From an uncultured Prevotella sp. (GTDB lineage: Bacteria; Bacteroidota; Bacteroidia; Bacteroidales; Bacteroidaceae), in the NCBI GenBank assembly GCA_905233555.1, contig CAJODF010000043.1:1-34188 (forward strand): a DNA stretch of 34,188 bases, given 5' to 3'. A program made the position numbers and the translations under genes. Shown one piece after another: positions 16,865 through 26,585 of this stretch. The notes beneath the pieces are model-generated. The model saw nothing but the letters and a program-made list of their open reading frames with translations, did no database searches and was not told the DNA's origin. Numbering within the stretch: the stretch's first letter is position 1; each line of letters begins with the position of its first letter.

Positions 16865-17956
16865 TTACTCAACGATACCGAAACGATAGATCGTCTTCTG
16901 CTTGTAGCGCTCGCCTGGTCTCAGTACCACACTGGGGAAGTACGGACGGTTAGGCGTGTCGGGGAAGTGCTGAGCCTCGAAGCAGACAGCCGAGCGGAAC
17001 GGGAATGTGCAGCCGTTGGCGCCCTTATAGCCCGTCGCATAGTTGGCCGTGTAGAGTTGCATACCGGGTTCTGTTGTAAAGACTTCCATCGTACGTCCGC
17101 TCTTCGGTTCCGTCACTTTGGCGGCAAAACTCAGTTCACCCTCCTCGCGCTTGTTCAGCACGTAGTTGTGGTCAAAGCCCTTGCCGAACTTGATCTGCTC
17201 GTGGTCGGCCTCGATATCCTGTCCGAAGGGTTTCGGCTTGCGGAAATCGAACGGTGTACCTTCTACCTTCAGGATCTCACCTGTAGGAATGGCTGTGGCG
17301 TCGGTGGGCAGATAGAAATCTGCATTGATCTCACAGATCTGATCCAGGATGTCTGGGGTGGGGTCTGCTGTACCGGCCAGTGAGAAGAAGGCGTGATGCG
17401 TCAGGTTCACGATGGTCTTCTTATTCGTGGTTGCCAGATACTCAATCACCAGTTCGTTCAGGTCGGTGAAGGTGAATTCCACTGTCACGTCCAGTTCGCC
17501 TGTAAAGCCTTCCTCACCATAGGATGAAATACGGTGCAGGGCCAGTGAGCGCGGGCCCATCTGACGTGCATCCCATACTTTGGCATGGAAACCGGTAGGA
17601 CCGCCGTGCAGATGGTTCGGGCCATCGTTGAGCGCCAACTGATACTCTTTACCGTTCAGGGTGAACTGCCCCTTGCAGATACGGTTACCCCAACGGCCAA
17701 TCAGTGTTGACAAGAAGGGTTCCTTACCGCTCGTGAGTTGCTTGATGCTGTCATGACCCTGAATAACGTTTGCTACTTTGCCATCCTTATCAGGCACCAT
17801 AATGGCACAGATCGCACCACCATAATTACTGATTGCTACTTCGTAACCCTTACGGTTCCTAAGGATGTACAGATCGGTTTTCTTACCGTTGATTGTGGCC
17901 TGGAAGTTCTCCCGCTTCAGACCACACAGATTCGCTGTTTCTGTTGTATTAGCCAT
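16865..17956 (-). CDS. galM: Aldose 1-epimerase (galactose mutarotase)
   Basis: From ATG at 17956 the protein has 363 residues and no signal peptide, so it acts in the cytoplasm. The longer frame to 17995 is rejected because it would start in the likely promoter region (17993-18000). Family motifs: EVAISNYGGAICAIMVPD, STLIGRWGNRICKGQF, GPNHLHGGPTGFHAKVWD with the active-site His, NLTHHAFFSLAG and FTTEPGMQLYTANYATG with the nucleophilic Glu. It converts beta- to alpha-galactose, the substrate of GalK. It is the first gene of the gal group. It is clearly diverged from the lipoprotein paralogue at 13009-14193. Confidence 0.93.
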   Translation of the reverse strand: MANTTETANLCGLKRENFQATINGKKTDLYILRNRKGYEVAISNYGGAICAIMVPDKDGKVANVIQGHDSIKQLTSGKEPFLSTLIGRWGNRICKGQFTLNGKEYQLALNDGPNHLHGGPTGFHAKVWDARQMGPRSLALHRISSYGEEGFTGELDVTVEFTFTDLNELVIEYLATTNKKTIVNLTHHAFFSLAGTADPTPDILDQICEINADFYLPTDATAIPTGEILKVEGTPFDFRKPKPFGQDIEADHEQIKFGKGFDHNYVLNKREEGELSFAAKVTEPKSGRTMEVFTTEPGMQLYTANYATGYKGANGCTFPFRSAVCFEAQHFPDTPNRPYFPSVVLRPGERYKQKTIYRFGIVE

Positions 17957-17992
17957 AATTGATATGTTTTTAGTTACAAAACTATCTGTCTG

Positions 17993-18000
17993 CAAAGTAA
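17993..18000 (-). promoter_or_regulatory. Possible -7 element of the gal operon
   Basis: TTACTTTG differs from TAnnTTTG at one base and lies 36 bases before the galM start. It comes just after the folC stop region. No good TTG lies at the expected distance upstream, so support is weak. Confidence 0.35.
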
Positions 18001-18036
18001 CAGAAAAAAAAATGCTGAAGGATGTATTAAAAAACG

Positions 18037-19350
18037 CTAAATGCCGTTTTTGAGCAGGTCTGCGACCACATAAGTGCTACCTCCAATGAACACAAAATCG
18101 TCTGAATCGGCGGTTTTCATCGCTGATTGGTAGGCTTCTGCGACGGTCGGATAACCTTCGCCTTTCAGTCCGTGCTGTTCACCGATGATTTTCAGTACGG
18201 CTTCTGATACGGCACGCTTGTTAGCCGACTTAGCAAAATAATAGGTGGCATCTTTGGGCAGCAGATCGATGACGCCTTCGATGTCCTTGTCATCCACCAT
18301 GCCGAAGACGATATGCTTGTTCTTGCACTTGACCTGTGCGATTTGTTGGCTAAGATATTGCCAACCGCCAACGTTATGGCCTGTATCACAGACAACGAGC
18401 GGATTTTTCTGTAGTACCTGCCATCTGCCCATCAGTCCTGTCGTTTCACAGACGGACATGAAGCCTTCCGCAATCTCCTTTCCTTTCGCTTCGGATTTGG
18501 AGTTGTCTTTGAAACGGTACATATAGCCCATTTTTTCCAATTGCCTGATGGCAGTCAGAATGGTGTTGGCGTTCTTCTCCTGATAGAGACCCATGAGTTC
18601 GCCCTGTAAAGTGCCGTAGTGTTCGGTCTGGTATTGCATCCCGTTGTCCAATAGTTGGACACCCGTCACTTCGGGCTGGTCTTCAGCAAAGGTGATGGGG
18701 GCTTTTACCTCTCTGGCTATCGCCTCGAAGATGCCTCTTGTCTCTGGTGTGGTCTCACCAATTACCACAGGTACACCCTTCTTGATGATGCCGGCCTTCT
18801 CCATCGCAATCTGTTCCAGCGAACTCCCGAGTTGCTGCATGTGGTCGTAACTGATGTTGGTAATTACCGACAGGATGGGGGTGATGATGTTCGTACAGTC
18901 GAGACGTCCGCCGAGTCCCACCTCGATGACGGCTATATCTACACGCTTGTCGCTGAAGTATTTCAGCGCCATCGCTGTCGTCACTTCGAAGAATGATGGG
19001 GTCAGGGGCTCGAAGAAGGCTTTTCCGTTCTGCACGAAGTCCGTCACATATTCATGATCGATGGGATGTCCGTTGACACGGATGCGTTCGTCGAAATCCA
19101 CCAGATGGGGTGACGTGTAAAGACCTACCTTGTAACCGCATTTCTGCAGGATGGCTGCCAATGTGTGTGAACAGGATCCTTTGCCGTTGGTACCTGCAAC
19201 GTGTATAGTCAGATAGTGACGGTGTGGGTGACCGTAGTGCTCATCGAACTTCAGACTGTTTTCAAGTCCCTCTTTATAGCCCGACATGCCCAGGTTCTCG
19301 AACATGGGAACCTGTTCATACAGATATTTGCAGGTCTCGCTGTAGGTCAT
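18037..19350 (-). CDS. folC: Bifunctional folylpolyglutamate/dihydrofolate synthase
   Basis: The 437-residue Mur-ligase-family enzyme adds glutamate to folates and makes dihydrofolate from dihydropteroate. The P-loop VAGTNGKGSCSHT lies at about 51-63. YTSPHLVDFDERIRVNG, the conserved substrate loop, and AVIEVGLGGRLDCTN with the metal-binding Glu follow. CDTGHNVGGWQYL marks the C-terminal domain. It is the third gene of a grpE-dnaJ-folC run, 13 bases after the dnaJ stop, so it is probably co-transcribed with them. Confidence 0.94.
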   Translation of the reverse strand: MTYSETCKYLYEQVPMFENLGMSGYKEGLENSLKFDEHYGHPHRHYLTIHVAGTNGKGSCSHTLAAILQKCGYKVGLYTSPHLVDFDERIRVNGHPIDHEYVTDFVQNGKAFFEPLTPSFFEVTTAMALKYFSDKRVDIAVIEVGLGGRLDCTNIITPILSVITNISYDHMQQLGSSLEQIAMEKAGIIKKGVPVVIGETTPETRGIFEAIAREVKAPITFAEDQPEVTGVQLLDNGMQYQTEHYGTLQGELMGLYQEKNANTILTAIRQLEKMGYMYRFKDNSKSEAKGKEIAEGFMSVCETTGLMGRWQVLQKNPLVVCDTGHNVGGWQYLSQQIAQVKCKNKHIVFGMVDDKDIEGVIDLLPKDATYYFAKSANKRAVSEAVLKIIGEQHGLKGEGYPTVAEAYQSAMKTADSDDFVFIGGSTYVVADLLKNGI

Positions 19351-19363
19351 ACCTTATTATATA

Positions 19364-20521
19364 TTAATTGAAATAATTCTTGAAACGCTGGAAGATGGAG
19401 TCTCGTGTCTGCTTGTCGCCCTTGAAGTTATCGCTTTGCTTGAAACGCTCCACGGTCTCTTTCTCCTCGCGACTCAGGGTCTTCGGCACATAGACGCTGA
19501 TGTTCACCACCAGATCGCCCTTGCCTGAGCCGTAGCCTTGTACGGCGGGCAGTCCCTTGCCTCTCAGGCGCAGGGTCTTGCCGGGCTGTGTGCCGTTGTC
19601 CAGTTTCACCTTCAGTCGGGTACCGTCAATCGTCGGTATTTCCACCTCGCCACCGAGGGCTGCTGTCGGGAAGTCGAGTAGCAGGTTATATATCAGATCG
19701 TTGCCATCACGGATGAAGGTGTCGTTTTCCTCCTCCTCGATAAATACTTGTATGTCGCCACTGATGCCATTGTGTTTGCCGGCATTGCCTTTGCCTGGTA
19801 CGTTTACCACCATACCTTCGGCTACGCCTGCAGGGATGTTGATCTCCACAACTTCCTCGCCTTTCTCGATACCGGTACCGCCACAGTGCTTACATTTGTT
19901 CTTGATCACCTGACCCTCGCCTCCACAGGTAGGACAGACGCTCTGCTGCTGCATCATACCGAAGATGCTCTGGGTGGTGTGAGTGATGACACCCTGTCCG
20001 TGACAGGTGGGACACTGTTCTTTGCCGCTGCCGGCCTCTGCACCGCTGCCGCTACAATGGGGGCAGGGGATATCCTTGCGTACCTTGAATTTCTTGGTAA
20101 CGCCCTTGTTGATCTCCTCCAACGACAGTTTCACTTTCAGGCGCAGGTCGCTACCACGATGCTGCTGGGGACGATGCGAACCGCCACCGAAGCCTCCGAA
20201 GCCGTGTCCGCCAAAGATATCGCCGAACATCGAGAAGATGTCGTCCATGTTCATCGAGGCGCCACCGAAGTTGCTGAAGTCGAAGCCGCCCATGCCTGGA
20301 CCGTTGAAACCGAACTGATCGTACTGCTGACGTGTCTTCGGGTCGTGCAACACGTTGTAGGCTTCTGCAGCCTCCTTGAATTTCTCCTCGGCCTCCTTGT
20401 CACCAGGGTTGCGGTCCGGGTGGTATTTGATGGCTATTTTTCGATAGGCCTTCTTAATCTCGTCTTCTGATGCGCCCTTCTCGACGCCCAGCACCTCATA
20501 ATAATCTCGTTTTTGTGCCAT
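19364..20521 (-). CDS. dnaJ: Chaperone protein DnaJ, type I
   Basis: The 385-residue co-chaperone stimulates the ATPase of DnaK. The J domain (1-70) has HPD at 34-36. A Gly/Phe-rich linker spans about 71-115. The zinc region (153-217) has four CxxCxGxG motifs: [24 protein letters not shown] and CKHCGGTG. Two C-terminal beta domains follow. All key residues are present. It follows grpE at a junction made of five 7-bp repeats. A second, shorter J protein is encoded at 31807-32496. Confidence 0.97.
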   Translation of the reverse strand: MAQKRDYYEVLGVEKGASEDEIKKAYRKIAIKYHPDRNPGDKEAEEKFKEAAEAYNVLHDPKTRQQYDQFGFNGPGMGGFDFSNFGGASMNMDDIFSMFGDIFGGHGFGGFGGGSHRPQQHRGSDLRLKVKLSLEEINKGVTKKFKVRKDIPCPHCSGSGAEAGSGKEQCPTCHGQGVITHTTQSIFGMMQQQSVCPTCGGEGQVIKNKCKHCGGTGIEKGEEVVEINIPAGVAEGMVVNVPGKGNAGKHNGISGDIQVFIEEEENDTFIRDGNDLIYNLLLDFPTAALGGEVEIPTIDGTRLKVKLDNGTQPGKTLRLRGKGLPAVQGYGSGKGDLVVNISVYVPKTLSREEKETVERFKQSDNFKGDKQTRDSIFQRFKNYFN

Positions 20522-20557
20522 TATTCACTTTTCACTTATCACTTATCACTTTTCACT
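20522..20557 (-). repeat. Five tandem AGTGAWA 7-bp units linking grpE and dnaJ
   Basis: In sense direction the junction reads AGTGAAA, AGTGATA, AGTGATA, AGTGAAA, AGTGAAT and then the dnaJ ATG. The TGA stop of grpE lies inside the first unit. Units of the same family occur at 4061-4134, and a looser version at 21171-21188. Confidence 0.85.
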
Positions 20558-21122
20558 GTCCCACTGCCACCTTTGCGTGGCGGATTACTTTATCGTTCAG
20601 TTTGTATCCCTGCTGCAGACAGTCGATTACCTTTCCCTTCTTGTCGTCGCCCATGCCTGGCACCATGGCCACAGCCTCATGCACGTCTGTGTCGAAGTCG
20701 GCATCAACGGTCTCTATCTTGCTCACCCCCTGAGCCTCCAGCGTCTTCATAAACTTCTGGTAAATCAGGGTCATGCCCTCACGCAGCACTTCGGGGTCGT
20801 CGGTCTTCTCGCCATTGGCGATGGCCCGCTCCATATCGTCGAGGATGGGCAGAATAGCAGCGATAAACTTCTCACCACCGTTCAGGATCAGTTCGGCACG
20901 CTCCTTCAGGGTACGCTTGCGATAGTTCTCAAACTCTGCCACTGAGCGCAGCCACTTGTCTTTCAGTTCGGCTATCTCCTCCTGAGCTTTCTCCAAGGGA
21001 TTCTCTTCCTCGGCGTCCTCTTCATTTTTTACTTCTTCCGATTCTGCCTCTTTGTCAGTTTCGTCAACGGGAGCCTCTTCCAAAGTCTCCTCGTCCTCGA
21101 TATTTATATCTTTTTCTGTCAT
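20553..21122 (-). CDS. grpE: Nucleotide exchange factor GrpE
   Basis: This 189-residue protein releases ADP from DnaK. An acidic, low-complexity N-terminus (about 1-45) leads into a long coiled coil (about 40-95, including LKDKWLRSVAEFENYRKRTLKERAEL), then a small beta domain with FDTDVHEAVAMVPG and the typical GKVIDCLQQGYKLNDKVIRHAKVAVG end. It heads the grpE-dnaJ-folC group. Its stop codon lies within the repeat that leads into dnaJ. Heat-shock control was not seen in the sequence. Confidence 0.96.
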   Translation of the reverse strand: MTEKDINIEDEETLEEAPVDETDKEAESEEVKNEEDAEEENPLEKAQEEIAELKDKWLRSVAEFENYRKRTLKERAELILNGGEKFIAAILPILDDMERAIANGEKTDDPEVLREGMTLIYQKFMKTLEAQGVSKIETVDADFDTDVHEAVAMVPGMGDDKKGKVIDCLQQGYKLNDKVIRHAKVAVGQ

Positions 21123-21170
21123 AATAGCGTTGTTTAAAGTTCCTCAAAAAAATCAGCAAATACTATGCCA

Positions 21171-21188
21171 CATTTCACTTCTCACTTC
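21171..21188 (-). repeat. AAGTGA-type repeat after the ABC-F gene
   Basis: Directly after the ABC-F stop, GAAGTGAGAAGTGAAATG repeats an AAGTGA unit twice, related to the 7-bp family of the grpE-dnaJ junction. It lies between the ABC-F gene and grpE. Downstream a weak promoter-like TAGTATTTG appears. Confidence 0.5.
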
Positions 21189-22811
<1,623 letters not shown>

Positions 22812-22849
22812 TTATACCTTATTTATATATATACTATTCATTGAGGGTG

Positions 22850-22857
22850 CAAAGGTA
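22850..22857 (-). promoter_or_regulatory. -7 promoter element of the ABC-F gene
   Basis: TACCTTTG on the minus strand matches TAnnTTTG and is followed by CACCC, about 48 bases before the ATG. It sits right after the hisF terminator. A clear -33 TTG is not seen because the terminator stem occupies that place. Confidence 0.6.
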
Positions 22858-22860
22858 CAA

Positions 22861-22898
22861 AAAAATCTCCAAAAGCCCATCGACTTTCGGAGATTTTT
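22861..22898 (-). terminator. Intrinsic terminator after hisF
   Basis: On the minus strand AAAAATCTCCGAAAG pairs with CTTTTGGAGATTTTT with a single mismatch and an 8-base loop, followed by a T-run. It starts about 5 bases past the hisF stop. The A/T symmetry would let it work in both directions. Confidence 0.85.
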
Positions 22899-22903
22899 TG
22901 CGC

Positions 22904-23662
22904 TCACAGGCGGACGTTGATGCCTTCGGAGCGGAGGTATTGCTTGAGTTCAGGGATTGGAATCTCGCCGAAGTGGAAGACGCTGGCAGCAAGGGCGGCA
23001 TCGGAGTGACCCTCGATGAAGGTGTCTCGGAAATGCTCCTTGCAACCGGCACCACCGCTGGCGATGATGGGGATGGAGAGATTGTCGGCGAGTTCACGCA
23101 GGGCCTCGTTGGCATAACCGTTCTTCGTGCCGTCGTGGTTCATCGAAGTGAAGAGGATTTCGCCTGCACCACGCTCCTGCGCCTCATGGGCCCACTCGAA
23201 CAGGCCTCTTTCCGTGCGTTCGCGACCTCCCTTGAGATAGCAGTGCCATCCGTCAGAATCCAAACGGGCATCGATGGCGCAGACACAGACCTGCGAGCCG
23301 AAGCGGTTGGCGATCTCGCTGATGAGTTCTGGATTACGGATGGCTGCGCTGTTGACACTCACCTTGTCGGCTCCTGCATAGAGCAGGCGCTCTACGTCGG
23401 CGAGTTCGTTGATGCCGCCACCCACGGTGAAGGGGATGTTTATCTCACGGGCCACTCGAGTCACCATCTCGGTAAAGGTCTTGCGACCCTCGAAACTTGC
23501 GGTGATGTCGAGAAAGCATAGTTCGTCGGCACCCTGTTCGGAGTAGGCCTTGCCCAGTTCCACGGGGTCGCCCGCTGAGCGCAGGTTGACGAAGTTGGTG
23601 CCTTTGACGGTTTCACCGTCCTTCACGTCTAAACAGGGTATGATTCGTTTTGCCAGGCCCAT
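22904..23662 (-). CDS. hisF: Imidazole glycerol phosphate synthase subunit HisF
   Basis: The 252-residue cyclase subunit forms a complex with HisH and makes imidazole-glycerol phosphate and AICAR from PRFAR and ammonia. It is a TIM barrel with catalytic Asp12 ([10 protein letters not shown]) and Asp131 ([12 protein letters not shown]). The phosphate-binding ends PFTVGGGI and [10 protein letters not shown] are present. It is the last gene of the his group and is followed by a terminator, so hisI/E must lie elsewhere. The repeat at 23673-23740 lies between it and hisA. Confidence 0.96.
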   Translation of the reverse strand: MGLAKRIIPCLDVKDGETVKGTNFVNLRSAGDPVELGKAYSEQGADELCFLDITASFEGRKTFTEMVTRVAREINIPFTVGGGINELADVERLLYAGADKVSVNSAAIRNPELISEIANRFGSQVCVCAIDARLDSDGWHCYLKGGRERTERGLFEWAHEAQERGAGEILFTSMNHDGTKNGYANEALRELADNLSIPIIASGGAGCKEHFRDTFIEGHSDAALAASVFHFGEIPIPELKQYLRSEGINVRL

Positions 23663-23672
23663 TTTAATTTAC

Positions 23673-23740
23673 AATTTACAATTTGACAATTTCTTTTAGT
23701 CGCTACGCTTTGTAAAAGCGCTAAAGCGAGTCCAATTTAT
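23673..23740 (-). repeat. 68-bp repeat, copy 1, overlapping the end of hisA
   Basis: The sequence is identical to 25980-26047. In sense direction it opens with ATAAATTGGACTCGCTTTAG, which encodes the last residues and stop of hisA. A hairpin (CGCTTT-TAC-AAAGCG inside TCGCT..AGCGA) follows, then AAATTGTCAAATTG repeats run toward the next start codon. Confidence 0.93.
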
Positions 23741-24452
23741 AATTGATCAGTTCTCTTAGGTCAATCTTCCCCTCATATATCGCCTTGCCGAAGACGACGG
23801 CAGGGATGCCTGCTGCGTCAAGGGCCATGATATCGTCGAGGGATGATACACCGCCGCTGGCGATAAGATGCAGTTCCGGATAGGCTTCCATCACCTCGCT
23901 GTAGAGGCCGATGGCTGGACCTGAGAGGGTGCCGTCCTTCGAGATTTCCGTACAGAGCACGTTGCGCACGCCAGCATCGATATACTTTTGCAGGAAGGGC
24001 AACAGGTCTTCGGCGGAATCTTCTTTCCACCCGTTGATGCTGATCTTGCCGTGTCGCACGTCGGCGCCTAGGATCATGCGCTCAGGGCCGTATTTCTCCA
24101 ACCAACCCATGAAGAGGTCGGGTTGGGTGACGGCGATAGATCCTACCGTTACCATAGCGGCTCCAGCGGCAAAGGCCTTTTCTATATCCTCGTCGGTTTT
24201 GATACCTCCGCCGAAATCGACGGTGAGTTGCGTGTCCGTCGTAATCGCACGCAACACTTCATCATTCACGATGTGCTTCGACTTTGCGCCGTCGAGATCG
24301 ACCACATGGAGGCGACGGAAACCGATCTCCTCAAACTCCTTGGCCACTTCGGCAGGGGAGTCGCGATAGACGGTCTTCTGGTCGTAGTCGCCCTTGGTCA
24401 GACGTACGCACTGGCCGTTGATGATGTCGATGGCGGGAATGAGTTCGATCAT
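23721..24452 (-). CDS. hisA: Phosphoribosylformimino-AICAR ribotide isomerase HisA
   Basis: The 243-residue TIM-barrel enzyme opens the sugar ring of ProFAR to give PRFAR, the substrate of HisHF. Catalytic Asp9 (IPAIDIINGQCVRL) and Asp131 (ILGADVRHGKI) are in place, as are DFGGGIKT and IASGGVSSL. The C-terminus NYKLDSL ends in codons supplied by a 68-bp repeat also found at the end of an unrelated FHA gene. The enzyme core is intact, so only a tail is affected. It follows hisH. Confidence 0.95.
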   Translation of the reverse strand: MIELIPAIDIINGQCVRLTKGDYDQKTVYRDSPAEVAKEFEEIGFRRLHVVDLDGAKSKHIVNDEVLRAITTDTQLTVDFGGGIKTDEDIEKAFAAGAAMVTVGSIAVTQPDLFMGWLEKYGPERMILGADVRHGKISINGWKEDSAEDLLPFLQKYIDAGVRNVLCTEISKDGTLSGPAIGLYSEVMEAYPELHLIASGGVSSLDDIMALDAAGIPAVVFGKAIYEGKIDLRELINYKLDSL

Positions 24453-24491
24453 TTTTGAATTTTGAAGTTTGATTTTTGAAGTTTATGATTA
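24453..24491 (-). repeat. AAACTTCAAAAAT tandem repeat at the hisH-hisA junction
   Basis: In sense direction two units of about 13-14 bases (AAACTTCAAAAATC, AAACTTCAAAATTC) and a partial third lead to the hisA ATG. Confidence 0.7.
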
Positions 24492-25079
24492 CTATAAAGC
24501 CAGAAAATTCCGTAAAATCTGTTCGCCTACCTTACCGCTCTTCTCGGGGTGGAACTGACAAGCGTAGAAATTGTCCTTGTGCATCGAGGCGGAGTAGGGC
24601 AGGATATAGTCGGCTGTGGCGATAGTTTCTGTGCAGAGGGGCACATAGTAACTGTGCACGAAATAGACGTAGCCACCCTCAATGCCTTCCATCAGCGGTG
24701 AACGGGTATCGTAAAGTTTGTTCCAACCCATACAGGGCACCTTGTCCTCATGGCGCTCAGGCTGGAAACGCTTCACCTCGGCATCGAAGATGCCGATGCA
24801 GTCAGCGTCGCCCTCCTCGGAATGCTTACAGAGCAGTTGCTGTCCCACGCAGATGCCGAAGACGGGCTGCTTTAAATCACGAATCACCTCGTCGAGCCTT
24901 CTGGCCTTCAGGTATTCCATCGCCTCGCCGGCATGACCCTGTCCTGGGAAGAGCACACGGTCGGCCTTCTGCAGCAGTTCGGCATCATCCGTCAGCACGG
25001 GTTCGATACCCATCCGCCTCAGGGCGTTGATGACGGAATAGATATTCCCTGCATTATATTTTACGATTGCTACATTCAT
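24492..25079 (-). CDS. hisH: Imidazole glycerol phosphate synthase subunit HisH
   Basis: The 195-residue class I glutamine amidotransferase supplies ammonia to HisF. The catalytic triad is visible as Cys77 (FGICVGQQLL), His177 and Glu179 (QFHPEKSG). The N-terminal YNAGNIYSVINALRR is typical. It precedes hisA, and a short repeat separates it from purU. Confidence 0.95.
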   Translation of the reverse strand: MNVAIVKYNAGNIYSVINALRRMGIEPVLTDDAELLQKADRVLFPGQGHAGEAMEYLKARRLDEVIRDLKQPVFGICVGQQLLCKHSEEGDADCIGIFDAEVKRFQPERHEDKVPCMGWNKLYDTRSPLMEGIEGGYVYFVHSYYVPLCTETIATADYILPYSASMHKDNFYACQFHPEKSGKVGEQILRNFLAL

Positions 25080-25109
25080 TTGTCTTGAACTCCTTGTCTC
25101 CCTGTCTCC
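25080..25109 (-). repeat. GGAGACAN tandem repeat at the purU-hisH junction
   Basis: In sense direction, immediately after the purU stop, GGAGACAG, GGAGACAA and a partial GGAGTTCA unit run to the hisH ATG region. The strand is purine-rich. Confidence 0.65.
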
Positions 25110-25973
25110 TTAACTAAAAATAATCGTCTTGTTCTTATAGGTGAGGATCTTGCGCTGGATATGCTTCGAGACGGCATGCGAGAGCACGATCTTCTCCAGG
25201 TCCTTGCCTTTGAGCACGAGACTCTCAGGTGTGTCCTTATGGGTGATACGGGTCACGTCTTGTTCGATGATAGGGCCGGCATCGAGGTCGGCAGTGACGT
25301 AATGGCTGGTGGCGCCGATAATCTTCACACCACGCTCGTAGGCCTGATGATAGGGCTTGGCGCCGATAAAGGCAGGCAGGAACGAGTGGTGGATATTAAT
25401 AATATGGTGAGGATATTCGGCAATCATCTCGTCGCTGATGATCTGCATATAACGGGCCAGCACGATGAACGAGATGTCCTCCTTTTTCAGCAGTTCCATC
25501 TCGGCCTGTTCCACCTCTGCCTTGTTGGAGTGATCCTTCTTGATGCTCCACACGTAGTAGGGGATACCGAACTGGTCGGCCACGTAGCGCAGATCCTCGT
25601 GGTTGCTCACGATGCAGGGGATGTCGCAATTGAACTCGCCTGCCTTCCAGCGTGCCAGCAGGTCGTAGAGGCAGTGGCTCATCTTACTCACGAATATCGC
25701 CATGCGTGGGCGCTTGTCGCTGTAATAGAGCGAGAACTTCATCTGGTAGCGCTGGGCATAGAGCGTGGTGATATAATCATAGAGTTTGTCGCGAGGAATT
25801 AAAAAACCTTCAAGTTCCCATTCTATACGCATAAAGAACATGCCATCTACCTTATCGACATACTGGTCGAGATAGACGATGTTGCCTTTGTTGTCTGTAA
25901 TAAACTTCGTCACTTCTGAAATGATTCCCTGTTGGTCGGGACAGTGCAGAAGCAGAATTGCTGTTGTATCCAT
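25110..25973 (-). CDS. purU: Formyltetrahydrofolate deformylase
   Basis: The 287-residue enzyme hydrolyses 10-formyl-THF to formate and THF. An N-terminal ACT domain (about 6-80, LLHCPDQQGIISEVTKFI) precedes a formyltransferase-fold domain (about 88-285). Catalytic residues are present: Asn193 and His195 in INIHHSFLPAF, and Asp231 in ADLDAGPIIEQD. Length is normal. It lies between the FHA gene and hisH and may be co-transcribed with the his genes. A 68-bp repeat ends close before its start codon. Confidence 0.94.
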   Translation of the reverse strand: MDTTAILLLHCPDQQGIISEVTKFITDNKGNIVYLDQYVDKVDGMFFMRIEWELEGFLIPRDKLYDYITTLYAQRYQMKFSLYYSDKRPRMAIFVSKMSHCLYDLLARWKAGEFNCDIPCIVSNHEDLRYVADQFGIPYYVWSIKKDHSNKAEVEQAEMELLKKEDISFIVLARYMQIISDEMIAEYPHHIINIHHSFLPAFIGAKPYHQAYERGVKIIGATSHYVTADLDAGPIIEQDVTRITHKDTPESLVLKGKDLEKIVLSHAVSKHIQRKILTYKNKTIIFS

Positions 25974-25979
25974 TTATAT

Positions 25980-26047
25980 AATTTACAATTTGACAATTTC
26001 TTTTAGTCGCTACGCTTTGTAAAAGCGCTAAAGCGAGTCCAATTTAT
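25980..26047 (-). repeat. 68-bp repeat, copy 2, overlapping the end of the FHA gene
   Basis: It is base-for-base identical to 23673-23740 and also overlaps the 3' end of the upstream gene, giving it the codons for KLDSL and the TAG stop. It ends 7 bases before the purU start. Confidence 0.93.
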
Positions 26048-26585
26048 TATTTTTTTCTTCTTCGTTGTCGGCGGAGCGCAGGATGATACTGGTGGCGCCG
26101 AGGGTGAAGAGGGTGCCGTCGTCGATGATGCGACGCTCCTTGGGGGAGAGTTCCACATTGTCAACGAAGGTGCCTGTATTGCTGTTGTTGTCTTTCAGTG
26201 TATAACGGAGCGCCCCGTGCTTGTCGCGAGAGACGGTGATGGTGCAGTGGTTCAGATCGACACTGGGGTCAACGGTCTCGAAGGTGCAGTTGGCGGGGTT
26301 GCCTTTCTGGTAACGGCCGATTACATTGTCGCCCATCCTGAGGGGGATGACCTGTTTGTAGTGGAACACATTCTCGATGACAACTATCGAACCACAACCT
26401 TCCTCGTTGGCCTGTTCGTCGGGGTTCTCGTCCTTCTGGCGGTTCTTCAGTTTGCTGACACCCATACGGATGCCGAACTCCTTGCCGCAGTCAGGACATT
26501 TGAAGACCAGTGACTGGCCTGCCTCATACTGGGTTTCATCGAAGGTGATGTATTGGTCACATTTGGGACAACGGACACGCTTCAT
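26028..26585 (-). CDS. Zinc-ribbon and FHA domain protein
   Basis: The 185-residue protein has an N-terminal zinc ribbon (Cys6, Cys9, Cys30, Cys33: RCPKCD and KCPDCG) and a C-terminal forkhead-associated domain (about 75-170), recognisable by NVIGRYQKGNPANCTFE, DLNHCTITVSRD and NNSNTGTFVDN. FHA domains bind phosphothreonine peptides, which points to a role with a Ser/Thr kinase or another scaffold, not shown here. Its start codon overlaps the stop of the SPOR gene by 4 bases (ATGA). The last residues, KLDSL, come from a repeat, as in hisA. Confidence 0.88.
   Translation of the reverse strand: MKRVRCPKCDQYITFDETQYEAGQSLVFKCPDCGKEFGIRMGVSKLKNRQKDENPDEQANEEGCGSIVVIENVFHYKQVIPLRMGDNVIGRYQKGNPANCTFETVDPSVDLNHCTITVSRDKHGALRYTLKDNNSNTGTFVDNVELSPKERRIIDDGTLFTLGATSIILRSADNEEEKNNKLDSL

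Noticed and set aside
17957..17995. Extended N-terminus of the cytoplasmic galM
   Set aside because: It would begin at the likely promoter and adds residues not typical of the family.
23911..24369. Plus-strand frame opposite hisA
   Set aside because: It is a shadow of hisA; the minus-strand protein carries all catalytic residues.
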